Notes under the pieces: generated by a model
What the model was told of the DNA's origin: nothing
Database searches by the model: none
Seen by the model: the letters and a program-made list of their open reading frames with translations, nothing else
Source of the DNA: Angelakisella massiliensis
GTDB taxonomy: Bacteria; Bacillota; Clostridia; Oscillospirales; Ruminococcaceae
Length of the DNA stretch: 64,000 bases
Assembly (NCBI RefSeq): GCF_900104675.1
Contig: NZ_LT629945.1
Span: 926,668-990,667, forward strand
Reading direction: 5' to 3'
Program-made: the position numbers and the translations under genes
In this document: one piece after another, positions 18,033 to 26,580 of the stretch
Numbering within the stretch: position 1 is the first letter of the stretch
Layout of the letters: every line of letters begins with the position of its first letter

Positions 18033-18457
18033 TACGCTTCACTCCCTTCGGTCTCTTTCTTGACAAACTTGCACTTGATGGGCAGCTTGTGAGCGGCCAG
18101 ACGCATGGCCTCACGAGCGACGGACTCTTCGATGCCGCCGATCTCGAACATCACTCTGCCGGGCTTAACGACAGCAACCCAGTACTCGGGGGAACCTTTA
18201 CCGGAACCCATGCGGGTCTCAGCGGGCTTCTCGGTGATGGGCTTGTCGGGGAAAATCTTGATCCAAACCTGACCGCCACGCTTGATATAACGGGTCATGG
18301 CGATACGGGCGGCCTCGATCTGATTGGAGGTGACCCAGGCGGGCTCCAGAGCCTGGAGGCCGAAATCACCGTAGGTGACGGTATTGCCTCTGGTGGCCTT
18401 ACCGGTCAGACGTCCTCTGTGGACGCGGCGGTATTTAACTCTCTTTGGCAGAAGCAT
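18032..18457 (-). CDS. rplP: 50S ribosomal protein L16
   Basis: 141 residues with [20 protein letters not shown] at the start and [20 protein letters not shown], the loop next to the peptidyl transferase centre. The conserved arginine in [10 protein letters not shown] is the one hydroxylated in some bacteria. Its ATG overlaps the rpsC stop. Confidence 0.98.
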   Translation of the reverse strand: MLLPKRVKYRRVHRGRLTGKATRGNTVTYGDFGLQALEPAWVTSNQIEAARIAMTRYIKRGGQVWIKIFPDKPITEKPAETRMGSGKGSPEYWVAVVKPGRVMFEIGGIEESVAREAMRLAAHKLPIKCKFVKKETEGSEA

Positions 18458-19137
18458 TACTTATTGCCTCCTTCCTGGCGGGGTTTGCGCTCAGCGAGGA
18501 CCTCGCCGGCATAGATCCACACCTTGACGCCGATGCGGCCATAGGTGGTGGCAGCCTCCGCGAAGCCGTAGTCGATGTCGGCGCGGATGGTCTGCAGCGG
18601 GATGGTGCCCTCGTGATACTGCTCGGTACGGGCGATCTCAGCGCCGCCCAGACGGCCGGACACCTGAGTCTTGATACCCTTGGCGCCGAACTTCATGGCG
18701 CGGCCGATGGCCTGCTTCATAGCGCGGCGGAAGGAAGCCCGGTTCTCCAGCTGAGCAGCGATGCTCTCGGCAACCAGCTGGGCGTTCTTATCAGGCTGAC
18801 GAACCTCAACAACGTTGACGGAGACAGCCATCTTCTGCTCCTTGCCCTTGTTGATCATCTTCTCGCAGGCCAGACGCAGCTTCTCGATCTCGGTGCCGCC
18901 CTTGCCGATGACCACGCCGGGACGGGCGCAGTGAATGTGAATGCGGACTCTGGCGGCATCACGCTCGATCTCGATCTTGGGGATGCCGGCATCATACAGG
19001 GTTTTCTTCAGGAACTTCCGCAGCTTGTAGTCCTCGACCAAGATATCGCCGAAAGCGTTATCGCGAGCAAACCAGCGGGAATCCCAATCCTTGATTACAC
19101 CCACACGAAGGCCGTGGGGATTTACTTTTTGGCCCAT
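18457..19137 (-). CDS. rpsC: 30S ribosomal protein S3
   Basis: 226 residues. It opens [21 protein letters not shown] type II KH domain carries [15 protein letters not shown], and the C-terminal domain has [16 protein letters not shown] and [20 protein letters not shown]. It forms part of the mRNA helicase at the entry tunnel. Confidence 0.98.
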   Translation of the reverse strand: MGQKVNPHGLRVGVIKDWDSRWFARDNAFGDILVEDYKLRKFLKKTLYDAGIPKIEIERDAARVRIHIHCARPGVVIGKGGTEIEKLRLACEKMINKGKEQKMAVSVNVVEVRQPDKNAQLVAESIAAQLENRASFRRAMKQAIGRAMKFGAKGIKTQVSGRLGGAEIARTEQYHEGTIPLQTIRADIDYGFAEAATTYGRIGVKVWIYAGEVLAERKPRQEGGNK

Positions 19138-19157
19138 AGTTTACCTCCTCTTTCAGC

Positions 19158-19499
19158 TTACTCTTTGTCCCGAACCACCATAGTGACATGGGAGGTTCTC
19201 TTCAGAACGTGGAACGCTCTGCCCCGCGCTCTGGGACGGATTCTCTTGAGTGTGGGGCCGGGGCAGACAAAACACTCTGCTACGTACATGCTGTTGCGAT
19301 CCATATTCTTGGCGGGATCGTTGACGCCGTTTGCAATGGCGCTGCGGAGCAGCTTCTCCAGCGGCTCGCAGGCAGCCTTGGGGGTATATTTCAGAATCGC
19401 CAGCGCTTCCTCCACAGGCTTGTTGCGGATCTGATCCAGAACGATCTGCACCTTACGGGGAGAAATGCGGGCGTGTCTCAGGTAAGCCCTTGCTTCCAT
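19158..19499 (-). CDS. rplV: 50S ribosomal protein L22
   Basis: 113 residues. YLRHARISPRKVQIVLDQIR and the tunnel beta-hairpin FVCPGPTLKRIRPRARGRAF are intact. The hairpin tip lines the exit tunnel and is the site of macrolide-resistance insertions elsewhere; none is seen here. Confidence 0.97.
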   Translation of the reverse strand: MEARAYLRHARISPRKVQIVLDQIRNKPVEEALAILKYTPKAACEPLEKLLRSAIANGVNDPAKNMDRNSMYVAECFVCPGPTLKRIRPRARGRAFHVLKRTSHVTMVVRDKE

Positions 19500-19522
19500 T
19501 GTGTTTTTCCTCCTTTCGGCCC

Positions 19523-19795
19523 TTATTTGGTCTTCTTGTTGCCCGCGTGGCCCTTAAAGGTCCGTGTGGGGGCAAACTCACCCAGCTTGTGGCCAACCAT
19601 ATCCTCGGTCACATAGACCGGAACGTGCTTGCGGCCGTCGTGGACGGCGAAGGTGTGTCCCACAAAGTCCGGGAAAATGGTGGAAGCTCTGCTCCAGGTC
19701 TTGAGCACCCGCTTCTCGCCGGTTTTATTCATCTCTTCGACTCTTTCCAGCAGCTTCGGCTGTACGAAAGGTCCCTTTTTAACGCTTCTGCCCAT
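19523..19795 (-). CDS. rpsS: 30S ribosomal protein S19
   Basis: 90 residues with [20 protein letters not shown] at the N-terminus and [20 protein letters not shown] in the core. It forms the head bridge to 5S rRNA with S13. Confidence 0.97.
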   Translation of the reverse strand: MGRSVKKGPFVQPKLLERVEEMNKTGEKRVLKTWSRASTIFPDFVGHTFAVHDGRKHVPVYVTEDMVGHKLGEFAPTRTFKGHAGNKKTK

Positions 19796-19821
19796 GAACT
19801 CGTTCCTCCTTTCAGCCAGCC

Positions 19822-20655
19822 TTATTTGGCGTTACGGCGCTTTACAATGAACTTGTCGGAGCTCTTGTGCTTCGCTCTGGTCTTATAACCAAGAGCGGGC
19901 TTGCCCCAGGGGGTCACAGGGCCGGGACGGCCGATGGGGGACTTGCCCTCACCACCGCCGTGAGGATGGTCGCAGGGGTTCATGACAGAACCGCGGACGG
20001 TGGGACGAATGCCCATGTGACGGGTACGGCCGGCTTTACCGATGTGAACGTTCTCATGGTCGATGTTGCCAACCTGGCCGATGGTGGCCATGCACTGCTG
20101 GGGAACATTCCGCAGCTCGCCGGAGGGCAGACGGATCAGGGCCATGCCATTCTCCTTAGCCATCAGCTGAGCCTGGATGCCGGCGGCGCGAGCCAGCTGA
20201 GCACCCTTGCCGGGATACATCTCCACGTTGTGGATGAAGGTACCGACGGGAATGTTGGCCAGAGGAAGGGCGTTGCCGGTCTTGATGTCAGCGCCGGCGC
20301 CGGAGACGATGACGTCTCCCACCTTCAGGCCGTGGGGAGCAACGATATATCTCTTCTCGCCGTCCTCGTACTGAACGAGAGCGATGTGAGCGGAACGGTT
20401 GGGATCGTACTCCAGAGTCAGGACGTTGGCCTTCATGTCAGCCTTGTCTCTCTTGAAGTCGATGATGCGGTATTTCTGCCGGTTGCCGCCGCCGTGATGG
20501 CGAACGGTGATCTTGCCCGTGTTGTTGCGGCCGGAATGCTTCTTGAGGGGCTCAAGGAGGCTCTTCTCAGGGGCAACCTTGGACAGACCGGAGTAGTCGG
20601 TGACGGTCATGGTACGCCGGCCGGCTGTCGTGGGCTTATATTTTTTGATAGCCAT
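19822..20655 (-). CDS. rplB: 50S ribosomal protein L2
   Basis: 277 residues from the ATG at 20655, which follows AGGAGT by seven bases. An in-frame GTG three codons earlier overlaps that binding site and is rejected. [20 protein letters not shown] marks the N-terminal OB domain. [20 protein letters not shown] holds the histidine important near the peptidyl transferase centre. Confidence 0.98.
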   Translation of the reverse strand: MAIKKYKPTTAGRRTMTVTDYSGLSKVAPEKSLLEPLKKHSGRNNTGKITVRHHGGGNRQKYRIIDFKRDKADMKANVLTLEYDPNRSAHIALVQYEDGEKRYIVAPHGLKVGDVIVSGAGADIKTGNALPLANIPVGTFIHNVEMYPGKGAQLARAAGIQAQLMAKENGMALIRLPSGELRNVPQQCMATIGQVGNIDHENVHIGKAGRTRHMGIRPTVRGSVMNPCDHPHGGGEGKSPIGRPGPVTPWGKPALGYKTRAKHKSSDKFIVKRRNAK

Positions 20656-20681
20656 TTCTTTCACTCCTTGTCATCATTAGC

Positions 20682-20757
20682 GGAGCTGGAGCAGCTCCAT
20701 ACTTCGGGGAGGTTTTCCCCGCGGGGGACAGTACCCCCGCTCGTTCCCACCGGGAAC
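20682..20757. other. chain of four perfect small hairpins between rplW and rplB
   Basis: In 76 bases there are GGAGCTG-gag-CAGCTCC (20682-20698), GGGGA/TCCCC (20706-20720), GCGGGGG/CCCCCGC (20721-20740) and GTTCCC-acc-GGGAAC (20743-20757). The last abuts the rplW stop codon exactly. The gap is larger than its neighbours. The stems could slow translation or decay between the cistrons; no T-run follows, so they are not terminators. Confidence 0.55.
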
Positions 20758-21057
20758 TTACTGCATGGAATCGAAGAACTCGATGGTCTTGCTGTCAGCG
20801 GTCAGGGTGATGACAGCCTTCTTGTAATCGGGGGTGTAGCCGGAATACCGGCCCATCCGCTTGAGGGTACCCTTGCAGTTGAGGGTGTTGACGCCGGCCA
20901 CCTTGACGCCGGGGAACACAGTCTCCACAGCCTTGGCGATCTCGATCTTGTTGGCGTTCTTGGCGACTTTGAAAGTGTACTTTCTCTGGGCCAGGCCCTC
21001 CATGCTGTTCTCTGTGATGACGGGAGCCAGGATGATATCATGAGCGGTCTTCATCAT
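20758..21057 (-). CDS. rplW: 50S ribosomal protein L23
   Basis: 99 residues ([40 protein letters not shown]). L23 is the tunnel-exit docking site for trigger factor and SRP. Its first ATG overlaps the rplD stop as ATGA; a second ATG follows directly. AGGAGG lies seven bases upstream of the first. Confidence 0.97.
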   Translation of the reverse strand: MMKTAHDIILAPVITENSMEGLAQRKYTFKVAKNANKIEIAKAVETVFPGVKVAGVNTLNCKGTLKRMGRYSGYTPDYKKAVITLTADSKTIEFFDSMQ

Positions 21058-21677
21058 TTGTACACCTCCTCCAGCTTATCCACAGCCTCGGCGGAGATGA
21101 TGAACTTGCCGGTGTTGAGAATGTCATAAGCATTCAGAGCACCCACCACAGCAGTCTTCACGCCGGGGATGTTGTTGGCGCTGCCGATGAGCTTGGCATC
21201 GGGAGCGGCGGTCACGATCATGGCCTTCTTGCCGGCGCCCAGGGCGCTGAGCATAGCCACGACGGTCTTGGTCTTGTAGTCCTCAACGGCGATGTTGTCC
21301 ACAACCACCAGCTCGTTCTCCAGAACCTTGGAGGACAGAGCGGACTTCAGAGCCAGCACCTTGACCTTCTTGTTGAGGGTGTAGTTGTAGCTGCGGGGCT
21401 TGGGGCCCAGAGCGACGCCGCCGTGGGTCCACTGGGGAGCCCGGATGGAGCCCTGTCTGGCGTGGCCGGTACCCTTCTGTCTCCAGGGCTTTCTGCCGCC
21501 GCCCCGGACCTCAGTACGGGTCAGGGTGGACTGGGTGCCCTGGCGCTGGTTGGCCAGATAGTTCTTCACCACAGCGTGAAGAGCATACTTGTTGGGCTCT
21601 ATAGCGAAGATGGCATCAGAAAGGTCTCTTTCCCCAACGCTTTTACCGGTCATATCATAAATAGTAACCTTTGGCAT
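21054..21677 (-). CDS. rplD: 50S ribosomal protein L4
   Basis: 207 residues. The tunnel loop ([20 protein letters not shown] and [20 protein letters not shown]) is intact. L4 is the autorepressor of the S10 operon in enterobacteria, where it promotes termination in the leader. The attenuator-like hairpin upstream of rpsJ makes the same idea worth testing here. Confidence 0.97.
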   Translation of the reverse strand: MPKVTIYDMTGKSVGERDLSDAIFAIEPNKYALHAVVKNYLANQRQGTQSTLTRTEVRGGGRKPWRQKGTGHARQGSIRAPQWTHGGVALGPKPRSYNYTLNKKVKVLALKSALSSKVLENELVVVDNIAVEDYKTKTVVAMLSALGAGKKAMIVTAAPDAKLIGSANNIPGVKTAVVGALNAYDILNTGKFIISAEAVDKLEEVYK

Positions 21678-21694
21678 TGTTTCTTCCTCCTTCC

Positions 21695-22330
21695 TTACGC
21701 CTTCTTCACGGTGTCGGTGATGTAAACGATTCCGCCCTTGGGGCCGGGAACCGCGCCGCGCACCGCGATCAAATTGTTCTCAGCATCGATCTTGACAACG
21801 TCCAGGTTCTGGACGGTGACCCGCTCCACACCCATGTGACCGGGCAGGCGCTTGCCCTTCTGCACTCTGGAGGGATCGCTGACGGGGCCGTTGGAGCCGG
21901 CGTGTCTGTGGACAGGGCCGGTACCGTGGGTTTCCTTCAGGCGGTGGTTGCCCCAGCGCTTGATGGTGCCGGCGTAACCTTTACCTTTAGAGGTGCCGCA
22001 GACGTCGATCTTGTCGCCGGCGGCGAAGACGTCAGCCTTGATGAGATCGCCGACGTTCAGTCCGGAGATGTCCTCCAGGCGGAACTCTCTGAGAGTTTTC
22101 TTCAGAGCTACGTCAGCCTTGGCGAAGTGACCCTTGACAGCCTTGTTGGCCCGCTTGTCGCTCAGTGCGCCGAAACCGATCTGCACGGCTTCATAACCGT
22201 CGTTTTCGGTGGTCTTCTTCTGCACCACGACGCAGGGACCCGCTTCAATGACTGTGACGGGGATGACCTTGCCGCTTTCATCGAACAACTGGGTCATGCC
22301 GATCTTTTTGCCGATGATACACTTTTGCAT
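21695..22330 (-). CDS. rplC: 50S ribosomal protein L3
   Basis: 211 residues. [20 protein letters not shown] opens the protein. [15 protein letters not shown] and [20 protein letters not shown] form the long loop reaching the peptidyl transferase centre, where changes give linezolid or tiamulin resistance elsewhere. Confidence 0.97.
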   Translation of the reverse strand: MQKCIIGKKIGMTQLFDESGKVIPVTVIEAGPCVVVQKKTTENDGYEAVQIGFGALSDKRANKAVKGHFAKADVALKKTLREFRLEDISGLNVGDLIKADVFAAGDKIDVCGTSKGKGYAGTIKRWGNHRLKETHGTGPVHRHAGSNGPVSDPSRVQKGKRLPGHMGVERVTVQNLDVVKIDAENNLIAVRGAVPGPKGGIVYITDTVKKA

Positions 22331-22395
22331 TTTTTGTTCCTCCTACATTCGGTTATTGGTTGGCTTTCGCCAACATGACCTTGCCGCAAATGGGA

Positions 22396-22707
22396 TCAGA
22401 GCTTGATCTCGATCTCAACGCCGGCAGGGAGTTCCAGACCTTTGAGAGCTTCCACAGTTTTGTTGGACGGTCTGAGGATGTCGATGAGTCTCTTGTGGGT
22501 TCTCATCTCAAACTGCTCACGGCTGTCCTTATACTTGTGGACGGCCCGCAGGATGGTGACGACCTCTTTCTCAGTGGGGAGCGGGATGGGGCCGGATACC
22601 CGAGCGCCGGTTCTCCGAGCGGTCTCCACGATCTTCTCCGCTGATGCGTCCACCAGCTGGTGGTCATAACTTCTGAGTCTGATTCTGATTTTCTCCTTGA
22701 CTGCCAC
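22396..22707 (-). CDS. rpsJ: 30S ribosomal protein S10 (NusE)
   Basis: 103 residues from a GTG at 22707. AAGGAGG lies nine bases upstream, and no in-frame ATG gives a plausible S10 start. The core ([20 protein letters not shown], then [16 protein letters not shown]) is typical. S10 also acts in antitermination with NusB and NusG. It is the promoter-proximal gene of the whole ribosomal cluster. Confidence 0.96.
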   Translation of the reverse strand: MAVKEKIRIRLRSYDHQLVDASAEKIVETARRTGARVSGPIPLPTEKEVVTILRAVHKYKDSREQFEMRTHKRLIDILRPSNKTVEALKGLELPAGVEIEIKL

Positions 22708-23014
22708 TTTGCATCGCCTCCTTGAAATGTTTGGTTCCCTAGGCGACGGTTTTTCCACTGTTTATGCCGCAAACCCCGCCGGGTGTTTCGCGCTGTGACA
22801 TAGAAAAAACCGGAAAACCGAGCCTTAACGAAAGGCATGGTTTATCCGGGACCTGTCTGCTCAGTCGCAGACTTCTACGCACAGGCCCACCCCTGAGGGC
22901 GCAGCAGCCTGTCAGTATTTAAGCCGCCCGGTTTAAAATCGGACATACTCCGCGAAAATTACCTACCTGATGGCAGCAACCTCTCGCATCATCGCATATC
23001 TGTGTGCAGTCACG
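22708..23014 (-). promoter_or_regulatory. S10-operon leader RNA
   Basis: About 305 bases separate the predicted transcription start from the rpsJ GTG. On the minus strand the leader contains GCGAGAGGTTGCTGCC near its start and a hairpin GTCTGC-gactga-GCAGAC. The segment GGGCCTGT could pair either with an upstream ACAGGC or with a downstream ACAGGTCC. An intrinsic terminator comes next, then about 95 bases to the start codon. Alternative pairing plus a terminator is the plan of an attenuating leader. I recall that Clostridia S10-leader families have been proposed, but cannot confirm a match here. Confidence 0.6.
22804..22849 (-). terminator. intrinsic terminator inside the S10 leader (candidate attenuator)
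   Basis: Read on the minus strand, CCGGA-AAACC-GCCTT pairs with AAGGC-GGTTT-TCCGG (one bulged T, one small internal loop, 5-base loop). Six T follow directly. It lies upstream of rpsJ and downstream of the only good promoter, so it must be bypassed to transcribe the cluster. Confidence 0.75.
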
Positions 23015-23021
23015 CTCTAGT

Positions 23022-23050
23022 ATAATACCATACAGGTATGGTCATTGCAA
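23022..23050 (-). promoter_or_regulatory. promoter of the S10-spc-alpha cluster
   Basis: On the minus strand TTGCAA, a 17-base spacer and TATTAT, with A/T-rich tracts (runs of A and T at 23058-23080) upstream that could act as an UP element. Confidence 0.7.
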
Positions 23051-23309
23051 GGGGTTTGAAAAAATTTTTTTGAAAAAAATGTAGGTTTCAAGCGCCTTTT
23101 CTCGTTGTTTTTTACAAGAGGCTTCCAGAGATTTCTTTTGGGGGACTTGACAGCTTTGGGCCTTGTACTGTATTATTTGAGCTAGTACACATGATGTATT
23201 AATTCAATCATACAGTTAGAGATTTTTTAGAGGTTGTGGGCGTATTTTAAAGCCGTGGGGCAGGGGACGGGGAAATTTTTCTTTTCATATGAAAATGGGG
23301 CGCCGAATT

Positions 23310-24530
23310 GCGTGCCCGGCACAGCCGGGAAAATTTACTTTTGACGGTACCGCCAGTCTGTAGCCCTCATGCCGGGCGGGCACTTCCTTTGTAATGAAAC
23401 AAAGGAAGCAAAATTCACCAGCGTTCCGCTTCGCCGACACAAAGTCCGCTATGCTCCAGCCCCCTGGGCGGGGGCTATCCGCCCGCTCCCTTGTGCCGGC
23501 TCCTCCGGGAAAAGTCACGCTTGCTCCGGCTACTCGGTTGTAAACGCCCTCCCGACGCCTCCGCTGCGCTACCAACTTTTCCCGGGCGTTGGTTATTTCC
23601 GTTTTATAAGGAAAAAAGAACGGCTGCTTTTGCTTCCCCGCCCGATACGCTCGGAAAAATGGCCCAAGGGGTCTGCTTCACCCCATGGTCCATTTTTTGC
23701 CGCCTGACACACGGGGGCGGCATTCCCTCGCTCCTACCCACGGCAGGAAGTACAGATACCGCCGCCTTGCTAATACCGGAATTCCGCTGCCGCCCTCGCA
23801 GACGCAAAGTCCGCTATGCTCCGGTCCCCTGTACGGGGACCATCCGCCCGCTCCCTTGCGTCTGCTTCTCCGGAAAAAGTCACGCTTGCTCCGGCTGCTC
23901 GGTTGTAAACGCCCTCCCGACGCCTCCGCTGCGCTAGCAACTTTTTCCGGGCGACGGTAATTTTTATTCGATGCGGAACCGGTATTCCGTTGCGCGGATA
24001 AGGTAAAATTCAAATCCGCCACGGGCGGATGGGGCTTGAGACAAAAGTGCGCGGACAGGACCTCTCCTCTGCAAACCGTCGGTTTCGCTCTCTTTAGGGG
24101 CGGCGCAGCTTAGCTGCGCCGCCATCAGACCGCACATTTGCGACACTACCTAAATTCCCTTTTTAATTTTAATTTCCCCCGCCCGAAAAAAGTTGCTAGC
24201 GCAGCGGAGGCGTCAGGAGGGCGCTTGTTACCCTAAAGGGCACAAGCAACCGAGCAGCCGAAGCAAGCGGGACTTTTTTCGGAGGAGCCGCCGCAAGGGA
24301 GTGGGTGAGGAATGCCCAATTCCTTAATTGGGCGTTCCGAGGGTAGCGGACTTTGCGGCGGCGAGCGGGCGGCTTTACCTCTGTCGGGATAGGAACAGAA
24401 AACATCCCTCCGCCCGTTCCCCTTAACACTAAAAGATACAAATCAAAACAGTGGCAGGCTGTTTGTGGGACTAACTAGATCGCTACAGCCTCAACTATGG
24501 GTTTCCAAAGGGACAAGTCCCTTTGGGCGT
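23310..24530. repeat. composite repeat locus R3, large mosaic of modules in both orientations
   Basis: In order on the plus strand: inverted module E (CCCGGC-aca-GCCGGG at 23315-23329 and the TTCCTTTGT/ACAAAGGAA hairpin 23384-23407), inverted H2 (23433-23500), inverted H1 (23505-23585), inverted H3 (23655-23697), inverted H2 (23798-23865), inverted H1 (23870-23950), palindrome H4 (24099-24123), forward H1 (24183-24282), forward H2 (24287-24362), a decayed B, and A (24507-24524). H1 and H2 arms differ in sequence between the three copies but stay complementary. The 290 bases before it (23020-23310) hold only the S10 promoter and A/T-rich sequence. Confidence 0.85.
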
Positions 24531-24582
24531 ATCCCCCGTATCCCTTCATATTTTCACACCTGACACCAAAGGAGGTTCTTCC

Positions 24583-25122
24583 ATGCAACGCCAAAGATAC
24601 ATTTATATTATGCTTTCCATGACCGGCACCAAATTTTCCCGATTCCTGCAGTTGTGCACCGGCAAGGAATACACCCATGTTTCCATTGCTATGGACCGTC
24701 AGCTGGGAGAGCTGTACAGCTTTGGACGGCGGAGCATGAACCTGCCCTTTATTGCCGGGCTGGTGCGGGAGAATCCAAAAGGGGGCGTCTTCGCCAAGTA
24801 CCACACCCGCTGCCTCATTTATGAGGTGCCCGTTTCGGAGGAGGAATACCATGCCATCCGGGGACTGCTGCGAAACTTTTTCCGGGACTATGAGCGCTAC
24901 CATTATAATTTTGTGGGACTGCCCTTCATCGCCCTGGGGATCCCCACAGAATGCCGGTACCACTTTGTCTGCTCTCAGTTTGTGGCTTATCTTTTGGACA
25001 AGTCCGGCGCTGTACAGTGGGATAAGGATTTCTCTCTGGTGCAGCCTGCCGACTTTACCCGACTGGAAAACAAACGGCAGATTTACCAGGGTTTTCTTTC
25101 CGATTATGCCCTCTCTGCCTGA
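24583..25122 (+). CDS. permuted papain-like (YiiX/NlpC-P60 superfamily) hydrolase
   Basis: 179 residues without a signal peptide. The order His (YTHVSIAMD) then Cys (YHFVCSQFVAYLL) is that of circularly permuted papain-like enzymes such as YiiX/YaeF, which cleave amide or ester bonds in peptidoglycan or lipids. The FGRRSMNLPFIAGLVREN stretch between them is shared by clostridial proteins of unknown role. AAAGGAGG lies eight bases before the ATG. It stands alone between composite repeats R3 and R4, with no operon partner. The substrate is unknown. Confidence 0.7.
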   Translation: MQRQRYIYIMLSMTGTKFSRFLQLCTGKEYTHVSIAMDRQLGELYSFGRRSMNLPFIAGLVRENPKGGVFAKYHTRCLIYEVPVSEEEYHAIRGLLRNFFRDYERYHYNFVGLPFIALGIPTECRYHFVCSQFVAYLLDKSGAVQWDKDFSLVQPADFTRLENKRQIYQGFLSDYALSA

Positions 25123-25153
25123 TTTTTATTCTCCCGCATATTTTTGCCCACAT

Positions 25154-25219
25154 AAAACGGGAACCATTCCTCCAACTGTCTTTCTGACGGCCAGGGGAAC
25201 GGCTCCCGCTTTTTGTTCT
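25154..25219 (+). terminator. probable intrinsic terminator after the papain-like hydrolase gene
   Basis: GGGAACCATTCC pairs imperfectly (10 of 12) with GGGAACGGCTCCC across a long loop. Five T follow. Confidence 0.5.
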
Positions 25220-25337
25220 GAAAAATTGGTTTTAAGGGGAAACCACAGTCTGAGGGATTCCGGCATTTCCCCTTTTGCTTAAAGAAAAATCTTTTACTAT
25301 GGGAAAGTTTGTGCCAGGGCTTTCGCCTTGTATTGAC

Positions 25338-25768
25338 GAGGGGGGCGGCGGTTTATCGCCGCCCCCTTTGACCACCTTGGGCGGCCAGCTCACCCCAGAG
25401 GGCAGCGAACGGCTTTGTCCGGCTTTATCCAGGCGAATAGCGAGCGGGCGGTTTCGGTTCCGCCGTGACAGAAGCAGGGACTATCCCTCCAGCCCGTTCC
25501 CCTTAACACTGAAAGGTACCGGCCAAAACAGCGGCAGGCTCCTTTCCTTTTTTCCTTATAAATGAAAATCACTCCGCCCCCAAAAGGTTGGTAGCGCAGC
25601 GGAGGCGTCGGGAGGGCGTTTACCAACCGAGCAGCCGGAGCAAGCGGGACCTTTTGGGGAGAAGGAGCGGTGACGGAGCGGCCGAGGAATATCCAATTCT
25701 CAATTGGGTGTTCCGAGTGTAGCGCAGTCCACCGCGACGCGGGTTTCCAAAGGGACGAATCCCTTTGG
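25338..25768 (+). repeat. composite repeat locus R4 (C-B-A with H1-H2 inserted in A)
   Basis: Module C (25341-25366), a decayed B near 25420, and the AACACTGAAAGGTA tail of A come first. An H1-H2 pair follows: H1 arms CCCCAAAAGGT/ACCTTTTGGGG (25578-25659) and H2 arms GCGGTG/CACCGC (25667-25735). The A hairpin follows at 25749-25766. Compared with R5, the H1-H2 pair replaces about 35 bases inside module A. Confidence 0.85.
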
Positions 25769-25866
25769 GCGTACCCCCTCCCCGTAACTCCCCGTAGCCC
25801 TAGCAAAAGCTTCCACCCTGTATTGGGCCAGGTCCATCTTTCCCGTGGTCCTGATAGGTATGTACC

Positions 25867-26577
25867 TCACCAACCGCTGACATGGCCCCGCTGCATCGCC
25901 CCATAGAGACGCATGGTGATGCCCGGATGGGTTTTCTCCATCTCCAGCAGCCACTCTTTGGTCCACTGGCGGTTGGTTTTCTCATCCACCGGGCAGACGC
26001 TTTTGACCACCGGCAGATTATTGGTGCGGACCGCATGAAGTACATCCCGCTCCCGGGCGTAGATGAGGGGACGGATCACATGGAGATCCTTGCGGCTCAT
26101 ATAGGTCACCGGGGAAAAACAGCCGATCCGTCCTTCATTAAAGAGATTCATTACAAAGGTCTCCACCGCGTCATCCCCATGATGGCCCAGCGCCACCTTA
26201 CTGCATCCCAGCTCCTTGGCCACATCGTGGAGGGCGCCCCGGCGCATCCGGGCGCAGAGGCTGCAAGGGTTCTCCTCCTGGCGCACCTGGAACACCACAT
26301 GGCCGATATCGGTGCGGCGCACCTGATATTCCGCTTCATACTCCTCCGCCAATCGGACAATGGGGCTGTAATCGGTATTGACTCCTTCAAAGCCGGGGTC
26401 CAGCGTCACCCCGATCACCTGATAGTCGATGCCGATAAACTGCCGCAGGCGGCACAGTCCGGCAAAAAGCACCACCGAATCCTTTCCGCCGGAGATTCCC
26501 ACCAGCACCCTGTCCCCGTCGGAGATCATCTGATAATCGGTGATGGCCTTACGCATCATTCCCAAGATCTGCTGCAT
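25867..26577 (-). CDS. ttcA: TtcA-like tRNA 2-thiocytidine synthetase (PP-loop ATPase)
   Basis: 236 residues. The PP-loop SGGKDS at residues 29-34 adenylates the target base. C105 and C108 (ENPCSLCARM) and a later cysteine (KSVCPVDEK) are placed like the Fe-S ligands of TtcA. LGHHGDDAVETFVMN is a second ATP-site motif of the group. TtcA makes 2-thiocytidine at position 32 of tRNA; some relatives thiolate other bases or act in sulfur relay, so the exact product is inferred. It begins four bases after the hflX stop and probably shares its mRNA. Confidence 0.8.
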   Translation of the reverse strand: MQQILGMMRKAITDYQMISDGDRVLVGISGGKDSVVLFAGLCRLRQFIGIDYQVIGVTLDPGFEGVNTDYSPIVRLAEEYEAEYQVRRTDIGHVVFQVRQEENPCSLCARMRRGALHDVAKELGCSKVALGHHGDDAVETFVMNLFNEGRIGCFSPVTYMSRKDLHVIRPLIYARERDVLHAVRTNNLPVVKSVCPVDEKTNRQWTKEWLLEMEKTHPGITMRLYGAMQRGHVSGW

Positions 26578-26580
26578 GAA

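Noticed and set aside
23505..23585. H1 as intrinsic terminator
   Set aside because: No T-run follows the stem in either orientation, and loops are large and conserved.
23310..24530. Many 60-150 codon frames inside the composite repeats
   Set aside because: The same frames are shifted or stopped in other copies, while the stems are conserved. Selection is on pairing, not on protein.
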